From positions 1-9,319 of the forward strand of contig CAIQIL010000399.1 in assembly GCA_903871865.1 (NCBI GenBank): DNA of 9,319 nucleotides, read 5' to 3'. Below the pieces are notes generated by a model. It did not search any database. It was not told the DNA's origin and saw nothing but the letters and a program-made list of their open reading frames with translations. The stretch's first letter is position 1, and each line of letters opens with the position of its first letter. This DNA is from an uncultured Burkholderiales bacterium. GTDB lineage: Bacteria > Pseudomonadota > Gammaproteobacteria > Burkholderiales > Burkholderiaceae_C. This document shows positions 1 through 6,706 of the stretch, piece by piece. A program made the position numbers and the translations under genes.

Positions 1-1447
1 AGACCCGCACGACGGTGACCGAACACTCGGCTTCGGCCACCACCTGCGCGCTGACGCTGCCCAGGTAGCGGCGCAGCGTGGAGTTGCCGCGCGCGCCCAT
101 CACGATGTGGTCCACCTGGTTCTTGGTGGCGAACTCGACGATGGCACTGGCCGTGTCGGGCGCCTCCAGCACGTGGAAGGTGAGGCGGTGCTCGTCCATC
201 TGCAATTGCTGCTGCAGGGGCCGTGCCCAGTGCTTGATGGCCACCAGCTGCTGCACGTGCAGGCTGTTGCCTTGCTCATCGACCAGGGTGTCCATGCCGA
301 TGCGGGCGGTCTTCATGACGCTGACGCAGGCCAGGCGGGCGCCGGTCTCCATCTGCATGATGCGGCGCACCGTGCCCAGCAGCTTCTTGTCGAGCGCCGG
401 GGTGCTGTTCTTGATGCCCACGGCCACCATGATGATGGGGCTGCGCTCCACGTGCTGGTTGGCGCCGTCCTCGCTCTTGGGTTCGGCGCCCATGGCCTTG
501 AACCAGCGCTTGACGGTGCTCAGCGTGCTGCCCGTGGCCATGCGCTCGGCGCGCGCCGTCAGGGGGATCTGTTCGGGGTGTTGCAGGTCCAGCGCCAGTT
601 GCGCGCCGGTCTGGTAGCGCAGCTCGGGCTGCACTTCCAGACAGCGCAGGATGACCTCTTGCAGCCACAGCGGCGTCTCCGAGCGGTGCGCGCGTGGTGG
701 CACCGGGTCGGTGTAGAGGCGCTTGCGCAGGCCCGACACGCTGCTCGGGTTGCCAAAGGGGCGCTCGCCCGTGGTCAGGTGGTAGAGCATGACGCCGAGC
801 GCGAACAGGTCGCTGCGCGGGTCGTTGCGCACGAACTGCACCTGCTCCGGCGAGATGTAGGGGCCGGTGCCCATGGGCAGCGAGAACTCTTCTTCCAGCA
901 GGTCGGGCAACTGGTCGTGGCGCGACAGGCCGAAGTCCACCAGCACGGCTTCGCCAGTCGGGCGGAACATGATGTTGCTGGGCTTGACGTCCAGGTGCAC
1001 GAGGTGCTGCTTGTGCAGGTCGTGCAGGGCCAGTGCCACGCGCTGGCCGATGTCGGCGACTTCCTCGAAGGGCAGGGGGGCCTGCTCGAGGCGCGGCCTC
1101 AGCGAGTCGCCGCCGATGCGCTCCATCACGATGTAGGGCTGGCGCGTGAAATCACCTTTGGCGACCACGCGTGGCACGTGCGTTCCCTTGAGCGCGGGCA
1201 TGACCATCTGCTCGACCTCGAAGCCGACGATGGAGGCCGGGTCTTCGCCGCCCTTGATGCGCGGGATCTTCATGATCAGCGGCAGCGGCTGACCCCGGGC
1301 GTCCAGGGTGCGCACGCAGGGCTGGCCCTCGGCATCCACCTCGGCCACGTCCCACACCGTGGCCATGCCCCCCTGGTGCAGCCGCTCCTTGAGCACGAAA
1401 CCGTCGATGCGGTCGCCGGGTTGCAGCTTGGCGGGGTGGGTCATCAT
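1..1447 (-). CDS. Ser/Thr protein kinase fused to universal stress protein domain (C-terminus cut by window edge)
   Basis: A Hanks-type kinase with a C-terminal Usp domain; 482 residues are visible and the stop lies beyond the left edge. Seen in the translation: a glycine-rich loop around residues 24-32 (HQGGMATVW), the ATP-binding lysine in IMKIPR (K60), the catalytic loop HLDVKPSN (D153, K155, N158), the metal-binding DFG (D171) and an SPE motif in place of APE (199-201). The kinase domain ends near residue 285. From about 335 a Usp fold follows (start IIMVAVG), ending in a GARG...LGS nucleotide-loop motif (451-464). This motif has 8 rather than 9 residues between its second and third glycines. 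The catalytic loop has HLD instead of HRD, making this a non-RD kinase. Start: two adjacent ATGs (1447 and 1444), 18 nt after the upstream phosphoesterase stop, with no strong Shine-Dalgarno. Probably cytoplasmic, since no membrane segment is seen. It likely phosphorylates protein Ser/Thr in response to a stress or nucleotide signal sensed by Usp; substrates are unknown. Confidence 0.9.
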   Translation of the reverse strand, partial: MMTHPAKLQPGDRIDGFVLKERLHQGGMATVWDVAEVDAEGQPCVRTLDARGQPLPLIMKIPRIKGGEDPASIVGFEVEQMVMPALKGTHVPRVVAKGDFTRQPYIVMERIGGDSLRPRLEQAPLPFEEVADIGQRVALALHDLHKQHLVHLDVKPSNIMFRPTGEAVLVDFGLSRHDQLPDLLEEEFSLPMGTGPYISPEQVQFVRNDPRSDLFALGVMLYHLTTGERPFGNPSSVSGLRKRLYTDPVPPRAHRSETPLWLQEVILRCLEVQPELRYQTGAQLALDLQHPEQIPLTARAERMATGSTLSTVKRWFKAMGAEPKSEDGANQHVERSPIIMVAVGIKNSTPALDKKLLGTVRRIMQMETGARLACVSVMKTARIGMDTLVDEQGNSLHVQQLVAIKHWARPLQQQLQMDEHRLTFHVLEAPDTASAIVEFATKNQVDHIVMGARGNSTLRRYLGSVSAQVVAEAECSVTVVRV

Positions 1448-1465
1448 GGTGCAGGCCCGGGTGCG

Positions 1466-2209
1466 TCAGCTGCCATCGATCAGGCGTTGCGCGAGCGAGG
1501 CGGGCAGGCCGGCTTCCAGCACACGGCGCGCGGCGGCTTCATGGTCGTAGGGCACGCGGTGGAAGGTCAGCTCCGCCTGGCTCACATCGAAGACGGCGTA
1601 GCAGGCGGCGGGGTTGCCATCGCGGGGCTGACCGACCGAGCCGGGGATGGTCAGCCAGCGGCGCATGGGCGAGAGCTGGATCGGCGTGCCATCGACAGGG
1701 TGGAATTCGCCCGACTTGCCGGTGGACGAGAGGTGGTAGAGGCAGGGCTCGTGCATGTGACCGCAGAACACGAAGGGTTGCTGGCTGGCGAACAGGCTGC
1801 GCGTGGCTTCGAGCCGGCCGTGCAGGTAGCCCCAGTGTGCCGGGTCGTGGACGTTGGCGTGGGCGAAGAGGCAGTCGTCCTTGACGATGGTCAAGGGCAG
1901 GGCTTCGACGAAGGCCACGTGGGCGGGTGTCAGCTGGGTGCGGGTCCAGGCCAGCGAGGCTTGGACATGGCCACCCATCTGGTGGCTGCCTTCGTGGCGG
2001 ATGGCGTCGTCGTGGTTGCCCTTGACGACGCTGGCGCCCTCGGCGTGGCGGGCCATCACGAAGTCCATGACCCAGGCCGGGTCGGCGCCGTAGTCCACGA
2101 AGTCGCCCAGCAGGACGGTGTGCTCACAACCTTGTGCCTGGGCGTGGGCCCAGACGGCTTCAACGGCCTGCCGGTTGGCGTGCAGGTCGGACAGGATGGC
2201 GAATTTCAT
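1466..2209 (-). CDS. Calcineurin-like metallophosphoesterase
   Basis: A 247-residue metal-dependent phosphoesterase of the Metallophos_2 (YfcE/MJ0936-like) type. All metal-binding motifs are visible: SDLH (D8, H10), GDFVDYG (D36, D39), GNHD (N65, H66), a histidine in FAHAN (H117) and GHMH (H151, H153). GDFVDYG and GNHD differ from the GDxVDRG and GNHE of eukaryotic-type PPP phosphatases. The substrate could therefore be a phosphodiester, a nucleotide or a phosphoprotein and cannot be read from sequence. The start at MKFAILSDLH was chosen because the fold begins there. A start 15 codons further upstream (2254) would add a non-conserved tail and lie upstream of the predicted transcript start. 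No signal peptide is seen. The gene sits 18 nt upstream of the kinase-Usp gene in the same direction, so the two are probably co-transcribed. A phosphatase role opposing that kinase is inference from context. Confidence 0.85.
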   Translation of the reverse strand: MKFAILSDLHANRQAVEAVWAHAQAQGCEHTVLLGDFVDYGADPAWVMDFVMARHAEGASVVKGNHDDAIRHEGSHQMGGHVQASLAWTRTQLTPAHVAFVEALPLTIVKDDCLFAHANVHDPAHWGYLHGRLEATRSLFASQQPFVFCGHMHEPCLYHLSSTGKSGEFHPVDGTPIQLSPMRRWLTIPGSVGQPRDGNPAACYAVFDVSQAELTFHRVPYDHEAAARRVLEAGLPASLAQRLIDGS

Positions 2210-2235
2210 GGGATGGGTGCAACGGCGAACGGGCC

Positions 2236-2264
2236 AGTCTAGCCCGCGCGCCACCCCCCATCAA
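2236..2264 (-). promoter_or_regulatory. Candidate sigma70 promoter for the phosphoesterase-kinase unit
   Basis: In the 65-nt gap after the chemoreceptor stop, reading on the minus strand, a -35-like TTGATG (2259-2264) and a -10-like TAGACT (2236-2241) are separated by exactly 17 nt. Each matches the consensus at 4 of 6 positions. Transcription would start near 2229, about 20 nt before the phosphoesterase ATG. A short CCCCA/TGGGG dyad overlaps the -35 region. It lacks a T-run, so it is not called a terminator. Confidence 0.45.
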
Positions 2265-2274
2265 GCTGGGGCAG

Positions 2275-3924
2275 TCAGGACTTGACGCCGCCTGCTTCCC
2301 GCATCTCGCGGCGCAAGGCCACGGCGTCGGGCTGGCGCACGCTGGCGGTGGATTCGGTGCGGAAGACCTGCACCGTCTCCGACACCGTCTTGGCCCGGCT
2401 GGCCAGGCTCATCGATGCCGCAGCGATCTCCTCCACCGCGGCCGCGTTCTGCTGCGTGATGCCGTCGAGCTGGGACACCGCCGAGTTGATCTGCGAGATG
2501 CCGCTGAGCTGCTCGGTCGCGCCGCCGCTGATCTGGTTGACCAGGGTGGTGACGTGTGCCACGGCCTGCACGGCCTCGTTCATGGTGAGCTGGGCGGTGC
2601 GGGTCAGCTCGCTGCCGGCGCGGACCTTCTCGGCCGAGTCGGTGATGAGCTGCTTGACCTCGCGGGCGGCCGTGGCGGTGCGACCGGCCAGGGCGCGCAC
2701 CTCGGAGGCCACCACCGCGAAGCCACGGCCCTGCTCGCCAGCGCGGGCCGCTTCCACCGCCGCGTTCAGCGCCAGGATGTTGGTCTGGAAGGCGATGCTG
2801 TCGATGACCTGGATGATTTCGCCGATGCGGTTGGACGACTCTTCGATGCCGCTCATCGTCTGCGTGACGCTGCTGACGACGGCGCTGCTGCGCTCGGTGA
2901 TGGTCGTGGTCTGCTGGGCCAGGTCGGCGGCCTGGTGGGCGGTGTCGGCGCTGTGCCTGACCGTGCCGGTGATTTGCTCCATCGACGCGGCGGTTTGCTG
3001 CAGGCTGCTGGCCTGGGCTTCCGTGCGGCTGGACAGGTCCTGGTTGCCCGCGGCGATTTCGCGGGTGGCCAGCAGCATCTCGTCCACTTCGGTGCGCGCG
3101 TCTTTGACGATGGAGCGCAGGTTGACGTTGAGCTGGTTGAGCGAGCGCGTGAACTGGCCGATGAGGTCGTGCCGGTCTGACTGGATGGACTGCGTCAGGT
3201 CGCCCGCGGCCATGCGGTTGGCGATCTCCATGAGGCCATGGATGGGACCCAGGGTGATGTGGCGCAGGCGCAGGCTCACGCCCCATGCGACCGCCACACC
3301 GACCAACAGGTAAGCAATGAGCCAAGGCGAGTGCAGGCCAATGCCTTGGCCTGCGGCGAACAGGCCCGCGCCGAAGGCCAACAAGGTCGATGCGCCCGTG
3401 ATCAGGGTCAGGCGTGCGCTCATGCCGGGCGTGAGGGCGTCCTTGATGCGCCCAGCCATGTCGTCACGCACCACGCGACCTTGGCGCAGCACATGGAGCA
3501 GCGCGCCCTGTTCCTTCTCACGCACCATGGTGCGGTAGAGCGCATCGGCGGCGATCACGTCTTCGCGGCTGGGTTCGGTGCGCACCGACATGTAGCCCAC
3601 GGGGTGGCCGTTTTCCATCAGCGGCGTGACGTTGGCTTGCACCCAGTAGAAGGTGCCGTCCTTGCGGCGGTTCTTCACCGGCGCGGTCCAGGGCTTGCCG
3701 GAGGCGATCGTGTCCCACATGTCGCGGAAGGCTTCTTCCGGCATGTCGGGGTGTCGGATCATGTTGTGCGGCTGACCCAGCAACTCTTCGCGCTGGTAAC
3801 CGCTCACCAGGATGAACGAGGGGTTGCAATAGGTGATGCGGCCCTTGAGGTCGGTGGTCGAAACCAGGGTCTCGCCTTTCGGGAAGGCGAATTCGTGGTC
3901 ACTGACCGGCAAGTTCAGGCGCAT
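2275..3924 (-). CDS. aer: Aer-like methyl-accepting chemotaxis protein (PAS-TM-HAMP-signalling domain)
   Basis: A 549-residue chemoreceptor with the architecture of the aerotaxis/redox sensor Aer. The N-terminal PAS domain (about 18-118) has [31 protein letters not shown] (51-62) and GKPW...VKNRRKDG...[10 protein letters not shown]57, H58, D60 and W79 fall at the positions I recall as important for FAD binding in E. coli Aer. Two hydrophobic stretches (about 170-192 and 199-218) form a membrane hairpin with almost no periplasmic loop, as in Aer, so sensing is cytoplasmic. A HAMP-like region (220-272) leads into the signalling domain, whose conserved hairpin tip spans about 369-415 ([20 protein letters not shown]). 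There is no CheR-tethering NWETF-type tail. The start is supported by AGAAAGG (3931-3937), 6 nt from the ATG. The likely role is signalling redox or oxygen state to CheA/CheW. Aer-like paralogues are common in this group, so direct orthology is not certain. Confidence 0.9.
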   Translation of the reverse strand: MRLNLPVSDHEFAFPKGETLVSTTDLKGRITYCNPSFILVSGYQREELLGQPHNMIRHPDMPEEAFRDMWDTIASGKPWTAPVKNRRKDGTFYWVQANVTPLMENGHPVGYMSVRTEPSREDVIAADALYRTMVREKEQGALLHVLRQGRVVRDDMAGRIKDALTPGMSARLTLITGASTLLAFGAGLFAAGQGIGLHSPWLIAYLLVGVAVAWGVSLRLRHITLGPIHGLMEIANRMAAGDLTQSIQSDRHDLIGQFTRSLNQLNVNLRSIVKDARTEVDEMLLATREIAAGNQDLSSRTEAQASSLQQTAASMEQITGTVRHSADTAHQAADLAQQTTTITERSSAVVSSVTQTMSGIEESSNRIGEIIQVIDSIAFQTNILALNAAVEAARAGEQGRGFAVVASEVRALAGRTATAAREVKQLITDSAEKVRAGSELTRTAQLTMNEAVQAVAHVTTLVNQISGGATEQLSGISQINSAVSQLDGITQQNAAAVEEIAAASMSLASRAKTVSETVQVFRTESTASVRQPDAVALRREMREAGGVKS

Positions 3925-3986
3925 GACGGACCTTTCTCATCTGATGCAGACGCGACAGGTTGTTCAACGCCCACCTGCCAGGGCCG

Positions 3987-4006
3987 GGAACCCTTGTGGG
4001 GTTTCC
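3987..4006. other. Short inverted repeat in the aer upstream region
   Basis: Seven base pairs can form (GGAA with TTCC, CCC with GGG, one T bulged) around a 5-nt loop. The repeat lies 63-82 nt upstream of the chemoreceptor ATG, so it would fall in that gene's 5' leader. It has no U-tract in either direction, so it is not called a terminator. Confidence 0.25.
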
Positions 4007-4054
4007 TGGGTGCTTCTTCGGTCATGTTGCCATCGGGTTGAGCACCCTGGCGCC

Positions 4055-4081
4055 AAATAAGCCCACCCTGGATGGAACTTA
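4055..4081 (-). promoter_or_regulatory. Weak candidate flagellar sigma28-type promoter for the chemoreceptor
   Basis: On the minus strand TAAGTTCC (4074-4081) and GCTTATTT (4055-4062) are separated by 11 nt. This is the spacing of the FliA consensus TAAAGTTT-N11-GCCGATAA, but only about half of the bases match. It would leave a leader of roughly 125 nt. Chemoreceptors are often FliA-dependent, which makes the site plausible. The AATAAG/CTTATT inverted repeat (4056-4061 and 4078-4083) covers the same bases and is an alternative explanation. Confidence 0.2.
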
Positions 4082-4112
4082 TTGCTGCTTTGCAGCGAGC
4101 CCCATCGTGAAC

Positions 4113-4126
4113 TTGACCTGCGTCAA
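4113..4126. promoter_or_regulatory. FNR/Anr/Dnr-type operator
   Basis: TTGAC-CTGC-GTCAA is a perfect 5-bp dyad with a 4-nt spacer and fits the TTGAY-N4-RTCAA pattern of FNR/Anr/Dnr sites. Its centre (4119.5) is about 196 bp from the chemoreceptor ATG and 70 bp from the H-NS-like ATG. Relative to the -10-like TAACAT on the plus strand it would be centred near -44.5, close to the -41.5 of class II activation. It could serve either divergent gene. Oxygen control of an Aer-type redox receptor makes biological sense, but the regulator itself is not in the window. Confidence 0.55.
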
Positions 4127-4148
4127 AGATGGGCCTGTGGGGGGCTTT

Positions 4149-4157
4149 TGGTAACAT
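4149..4157 (+). promoter_or_regulatory. Candidate extended -10 element for the H-NS-like gene
   Basis: TGG-TAACAT provides an extended -10 (TGn) followed by a hexamer matching TATAAT at 4 of 6 positions. No good -35 lies 17 nt upstream; the FNR-type dyad sits there instead, as expected for an activator-dependent promoter. The transcript would start near 4164, about 25 nt before the ATG. Confidence 0.35.
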
Positions 4158-4188
4158 GCAGCCGCATCGCCCCAGAGAAACGCGCCCC

Positions 4189-4473
4189 ATGTCCACCATG
4201 CGAACAGCAGAGCAAGAAGCCGTGCTGCGTTCCGTGCGCAAGCAAATCGATTTCTGGCAGATCCAGGCCGAGGAACTGGCCGGCATCCCCGAGCCCGTGG
4301 CCGTGGTGGCGCCTGTGCGCTCAGCCCCTGTGCACCGCTACCGCCACCCCATCACCCAGGCAACCTGGGATGGCGAAGGTGGCCAGCCCGCCTGGTTGCG
4401 CGAGGCCCTCACGCGCGAGGGCTACACGGTCGAGGAACTGCGGCTGAAGGACGGCGAAACCAGCGGGGCCTGA
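4189..4473 (+). CDS. Short H-NS-family DNA-binding protein
   Basis: A 94-residue protein with H-NS organisation. A charged N-terminal helix (about 7-31, AEQEAVLRSVRKQIDFWQ) could form a dimerising coiled coil. It is followed by a proline/valine linker (32-46) and a C-terminal H-NS domain (about 49-86) with HRYRHP, ATWDGEG (58-64), QPAWL and EGYTVEELRL. H-NS proteins bind AT-rich DNA and act as nucleoid-associated silencers. Here the loop that carries QGR in E. coli H-NS, or RGR in many beta-proteobacterial relatives, reads EGG (63-65), so the minor-groove arginine is missing and DNA binding may be altered. The start at MSTMRTAEQ was chosen for length and placement after the candidate promoter. 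An upstream in-frame ATG at 4129 would precede the predicted transcript start, and ATG at 4198 is also possible. The Shine-Dalgarno is weak (AGAGAAA). tRNA-Arg follows after 20 nt on the same strand. Confidence 0.75.
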   Translation: MSTMRTAEQEAVLRSVRKQIDFWQIQAEELAGIPEPVAVVAPVRSAPVHRYRHPITQATWDGEGGQPAWLREALTREGYTVEELRLKDGETSGA

Positions 4474-4493
4474 GGCACAATCCCACCCGTGCC

Positions 4494-4568
4494 GGCTCCG
4501 TGGTGAAATGGATATCACGGACCCCTCCTAAGGGTCAAGTACAGGTTCGATTCCTGTCGGGGCCGCCA
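4494..4568 (+). tRNA. tRNA-Arg (anticodon CCT)
   Basis: The full cloverleaf can be drawn by hand. The acceptor stem pairs GGCTCCG with CGGGGCC (one G-T pair). The D stem is GTGA/TCAC and the anticodon stem is GACCC/GGGTC (4520-4524 and 4532-4536). Its loop CTCCTAA places the anticodon CCT at 4527-4529. The T stem is ACAGG/CCTGT around TTCGATT, the discriminator is G, and CCA is encoded at 4566-4568. It reads the AGG codon. A CACAAT hexamer (4476-4481) overlapping the end of the H-NS-like gene may be its -10, but no clear -35 accompanies it, so co-transcription with that gene is possible. The 3' end is only 9 nt from the convergent ureG stop. No integrase or duplicated tRNA end was seen. Confidence 0.95.
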
Positions 4569-4575
4569 CCCTTCA

Positions 4576-4590
4576 GCTCAAGCCTTGAGC
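4576..4590. repeat. 15-nt palindrome over the ureG stop codon
   Basis: GCTCAAG-C-CTTGAGC is a perfect 7-bp inverted repeat with a 1-nt centre. It spans the ureG stop codon and lies 8 nt past the end of the convergent tRNA. As RNA it could form a 5-bp stem with a 5-nt loop. Without a T-run it is at best a weak bidirectional termination or processing signal. Confidence 0.4.
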
Positions 4591-5234
4591 ATGCCCTTGG
4601 CCTCGATGAAGGCAATCACCTCGCTCAGCCCGGCCTGCGTTTTCAGGTTGGTCATGACGAAGGGGCGCAGGCCCTGGGGCGTTTGCCGCATGCGCCGCGT
4701 GTCGGCTTCCATGATGTCCAGGTTGGCGCCGACGTAGGGCGCCAGGTCCGTCTTGTTGATGACGAAGAGGTCGCTCTTGGTGATGCCGGGGCCGCCCTTG
4801 CGCGGGATCTTCTCGCCCGCCGCGACATCGATCACGTAGATGGTCAGGTCGGACAGTTCCGGGCTGAAGGTGGCCGCGAGGTTGTCGCCGCCCGATTCGA
4901 TGAAAACGATGTCGGCGTTGGGGAACTGGCCCAGCATGCGGTCCACGGCTTCCAGGTTGATGGAGGCGTCTTCGCGGATGGCGGTGTGTGGGCAGCCACC
5001 GGTCTCCACGCCCATGATGCGTTCGGGCGCCAGCGCACCGGCCACGGTCAGCAAGCGCTGGTCTTCCTTGGTGTAAATGTCGTTGGTGACGACGACGAGG
5101 TCGTAGGTGTCGCGCAAGGTCTTGCACAGCACTTCGACGAGGGTGGTTTTGCCCGAGCCCACGGGGCCGCCGACGCCCACGCGCAGGGGCGGGAGGTGCT
5201 TGGTGCGGCCGGGGATGTTGTGCAGGGTGCTCAT
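4578..5234 (-). CDS. ureG: Urease accessory GTPase UreG
   Basis: A 218-residue SIMIBI-class GTPase that drives nickel insertion into urease within the UreD-UreF-UreG complex in the cytoplasm. Visible motifs are the P-loop [10 protein letters not shown] (22-31), the nickel-site CPH (C81, H83) in [31 protein letters not shown] (113-127) with its switch-region glycines, and the guanine-specificity NKTD (160-163). Length and sequence are typical and it appears intact. The ATG overlaps the last 4 nt of ureF (ATGA), so it is translationally coupled. The open frame continues upstream of this ATG, but that part lies in the ureF region in another frame and is not real coding. It is the last gene of the urease cluster. 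Confidence 0.97.
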   Translation of the reverse strand: MSTLHNIPGRTKHLPPLRVGVGGPVGSGKTTLVEVLCKTLRDTYDLVVVTNDIYTKEDQRLLTVAGALAPERIMGVETGGCPHTAIREDASINLEAVDRMLGQFPNADIVFIESGGDNLAATFSPELSDLTIYVIDVAAGEKIPRKGGPGITKSDLFVINKTDLAPYVGANLDIMEADTRRMRQTPQGLRPFVMTNLKTQAGLSEVIAFIEAKGMLKA

Positions 5235-5989
5235 GATCGGAACAGGCGTGAGTACTGGGTTTCGTGCTGGGCGCTCAGGATGGCCAGCATGGGCGTGAAC
5301 GCCTGGCGCTGCGTGTCGGGCAGGGCCAGGGCGTGGTCGATGGCGTCGGGGATGGCGTCGATGAGGCCTTGCAGGATGCGCTGGCCGGCGCTCTGGCCCA
5401 GCGGCACGGACTTGATGGCCGCTTGCGCCATGTTCTCGGCCCAGCCGAAGGTGAAGCTCAGCAAGGCCTCGCGCAGGGCGGGTTCGCCATCCGCGGTGGT
5501 GGTGGGCGTGGGCAGGGCTTGCGCCACCGCCAGGGCGAAAGCGATGGGCCAGGTGGGCGCCGGGGGCAGGGCGGCGCATTGCTGCAAGCGATCGTCGCTG
5601 GCATCGGTGCGTGCCAGGCCACCGCGGTTGCGCAGCCACTCCACCAGGGAGCGGCCCATTTGCTCGGTCTGCAAGCGCAGCTCGCTGGTTTCGCGGGTGT
5701 GGCCCACCCAGTCGTTGAGTTCGCGCACACGGGCCAGGTCATGGCGCTGCCAGGCCGGCACGGCGCGGGCCACCACGGCCAGGTCGGCGCGGGCCACGGA
5801 CAGCATCAGCTGGTCGCGCAGCCAGGTGGCGGCCTGGGCTTCGGTGGTGACGCGGCCACAGTCCACGGCCGCCTCCAGCCCCTCGGAATAGCTGAAGCCA
5901 CCGACAGGCAGGGCGGGCGAGGCCAGCCACATCAACTGCAGCCGCGCGGCGGATGTCAGGGGCGTGGGGCGGGGGGCGACGCGGGGCAT
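5231..5989 (-). CDS. ureF: Urease accessory protein UreF
   Basis: A 252-residue, mainly helical urease assembly protein that bridges UreD-urease and the UreG GTPase. Family hallmarks are [20 protein letters not shown] (22-41) near the N-terminus and [20 protein letters not shown] (181-200) near the C-terminus. The latter corresponds to the conserved W-x-E-N...PLGQ-x-AGQR segment. It follows ureE by 26 nt and overlaps ureG by 4 nt. The ATG at 5989 gives a normal length. No clear Shine-Dalgarno is visible, and an internal Met at residue 20 would start directly before the conserved segment, so the start carries some doubt. Confidence 0.95.
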   Translation of the reverse strand: MPRVAPRPTPLTSAARLQLMWLASPALPVGGFSYSEGLEAAVDCGRVTTEAQAATWLRDQLMLSVARADLAVVARAVPAWQRHDLARVRELNDWVGHTRETSELRLQTEQMGRSLVEWLRNRGGLARTDASDDRLQQCAALPPAPTWPIAFALAVAQALPTPTTTADGEPALREALLSFTFGWAENMAQAAIKSVPLGQSAGQRILQGLIDAIPDAIDHALALPDTQRQAFTPMLAILSAQHETQYSRLFRS

Positions 5990-6015
5990 GGGGGTGTCGG
6001 GTGGCGCGCTGTGTG

Positions 6016-6696
6016 TCAGTGCTTGTGGCCGTGTCCGTCACCATGGTCGTGGCCGCAGCCCGGGCCATGGACGTGGGGCGGGGCCTCGCTTTTGATGGCG
6101 ATGCCGATGGGCTTGCCGCGGGGGGCCGCCGGTGCAGGGTCATGCGCGTGGTCATGCGCATGGCTGTGTCCGCAGCCCGGGCCATGGACATGGCCGGGAG
6201 CACCGTGCGGCGGATTGACTTCGGGGCTGTGCCCATGCCCACCAGCAGCGTACGCCCCGCCCTCGGGCTCGAAGGCCTCGCTGGCTTCGCGCACGGTCAG
6301 GTGCATGGCGCGCAGCATGTCGGCCAGCACGTGGTCGGGTTCGATTTGCAGGCGGTCGGGGCGCAGTTCGATCTGCACGTGGCGGTTGCCCAGGTGGTAA
6401 GCCGCGCGCACGAGGTCGAAGGGCGAACCATGCTCGGCGCACGGCGTGATCACCAGCACCGGCTGGGGCGCGGCCAGCACGCGGACCATGTCGCCGGCTT
6501 CGGTCACCAGCACATCGCCGCCACGCACCACGGTGCCGCGGGGCAGGAAGATGCCCAGGTGGCGGCCCTGGCTGTCGGTGGTGTCGAAACGGCTTTTCTG
6601 GCGCACGTCCCAGTCGAGTTCGACGGTGGCGGCACGCTTGAGCAGCACGGGGGCCAGGCCCTGGCCTTGGGGGAGGATTTTGTGGACGGTCAGCAT
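6016..6696 (-). CDS. ureE: Urease nickel metallochaperone UreE with long His-rich tail
   Basis: A 226-residue nickel chaperone that supplies Ni to the UreDFG-urease complex. The N-terminal domain (1-75) begins [12 protein letters not shown]. The C-terminal metal-binding domain (about 76-145) has [20 protein letters not shown] (H101, H106) and [17 protein letters not shown]106 in GNRHV matches the nickel-binding histidine region of Klebsiella UreE. From residue 153 a low-complexity tail holds 17 histidines. It includes two copies of HVHGPGCGH, at 169-177 and 208-216, each with a cysteine. Such tails store or sequester nickel in other UreE proteins. The ATG lies 10 nt after the upstream cupin gene's stop. 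The open frame extends further upstream, but that part overlaps the cupin gene in another frame. There is no strong Shine-Dalgarno. Confidence 0.95.
   Translation of the reverse strand: MLTVHKILPQGQGLAPVLLKRAATVELDWDVRQKSRFDTTDSQGRHLGIFLPRGTVVRGGDVLVTEAGDMVRVLAAPQPVLVITPCAEHGSPFDLVRAAYHLGNRHVQIELRPDRLQIEPDHVLADMLRAMHLTVREASEAFEPEGGAYAAGGHGHSPEVNPPHGAPGHVHGPGCGHSHAHDHAHDPAPAAPRGKPIGIAIKSEAPPHVHGPGCGHDHGDGHGHKH
6053..6189. repeat. Direct repeat in the ureE His-rich tail
   Basis: A 20-nt stretch at 6053-6072 recurs exactly at 6170-6189, 117 nt (39 codons) apart and in frame. It encodes the repeated VHGPGCG core of the tail. The match continues beyond with single mismatches. It suggests internal duplication of a metal-binding module. 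Confidence 0.8.
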
Positions 6697-6706
6697 GTGG
6701 ACGATG

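Noticed and set aside
107..2242. 711-residue plus-strand open frame
   Set aside because: It runs antisense to the kinase-Usp and phosphoesterase genes, has His/Gly/Ala/Val-rich low-quality composition and no recognisable domain. It results from high GC in the wobble positions of the real genes.
2134..3180. 348-residue plus-strand open frame (and a 343-residue frame at 2282-3313)
   Set aside because: Antisense to the chemoreceptor, whose domain content is unambiguous.
3987..4010. Rho-independent terminator in the gap upstream of the chemoreceptor
   Set aside because: The hairpin has a bulge, and no T-run follows on either strand. No gene ends nearby.
3915..4286. 123-residue minus-strand open frame across the divergent gap
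   Set aside because: It crosses the regulatory region and overlaps both the receptor start and the H-NS-like gene. No recognisable domain or ribosome site.
4494..4568. tRNA-Arg as a mobile-element attachment site
   Set aside because: No integrase, no repeated tRNA 3' end and no foreign-looking segment next to it; the neighbour is ureG.
4500..5891. 463-residue plus-strand open frame starting inside the tRNA
   Set aside because: It begins within tRNA-Arg and is antisense to ureG and ureF.
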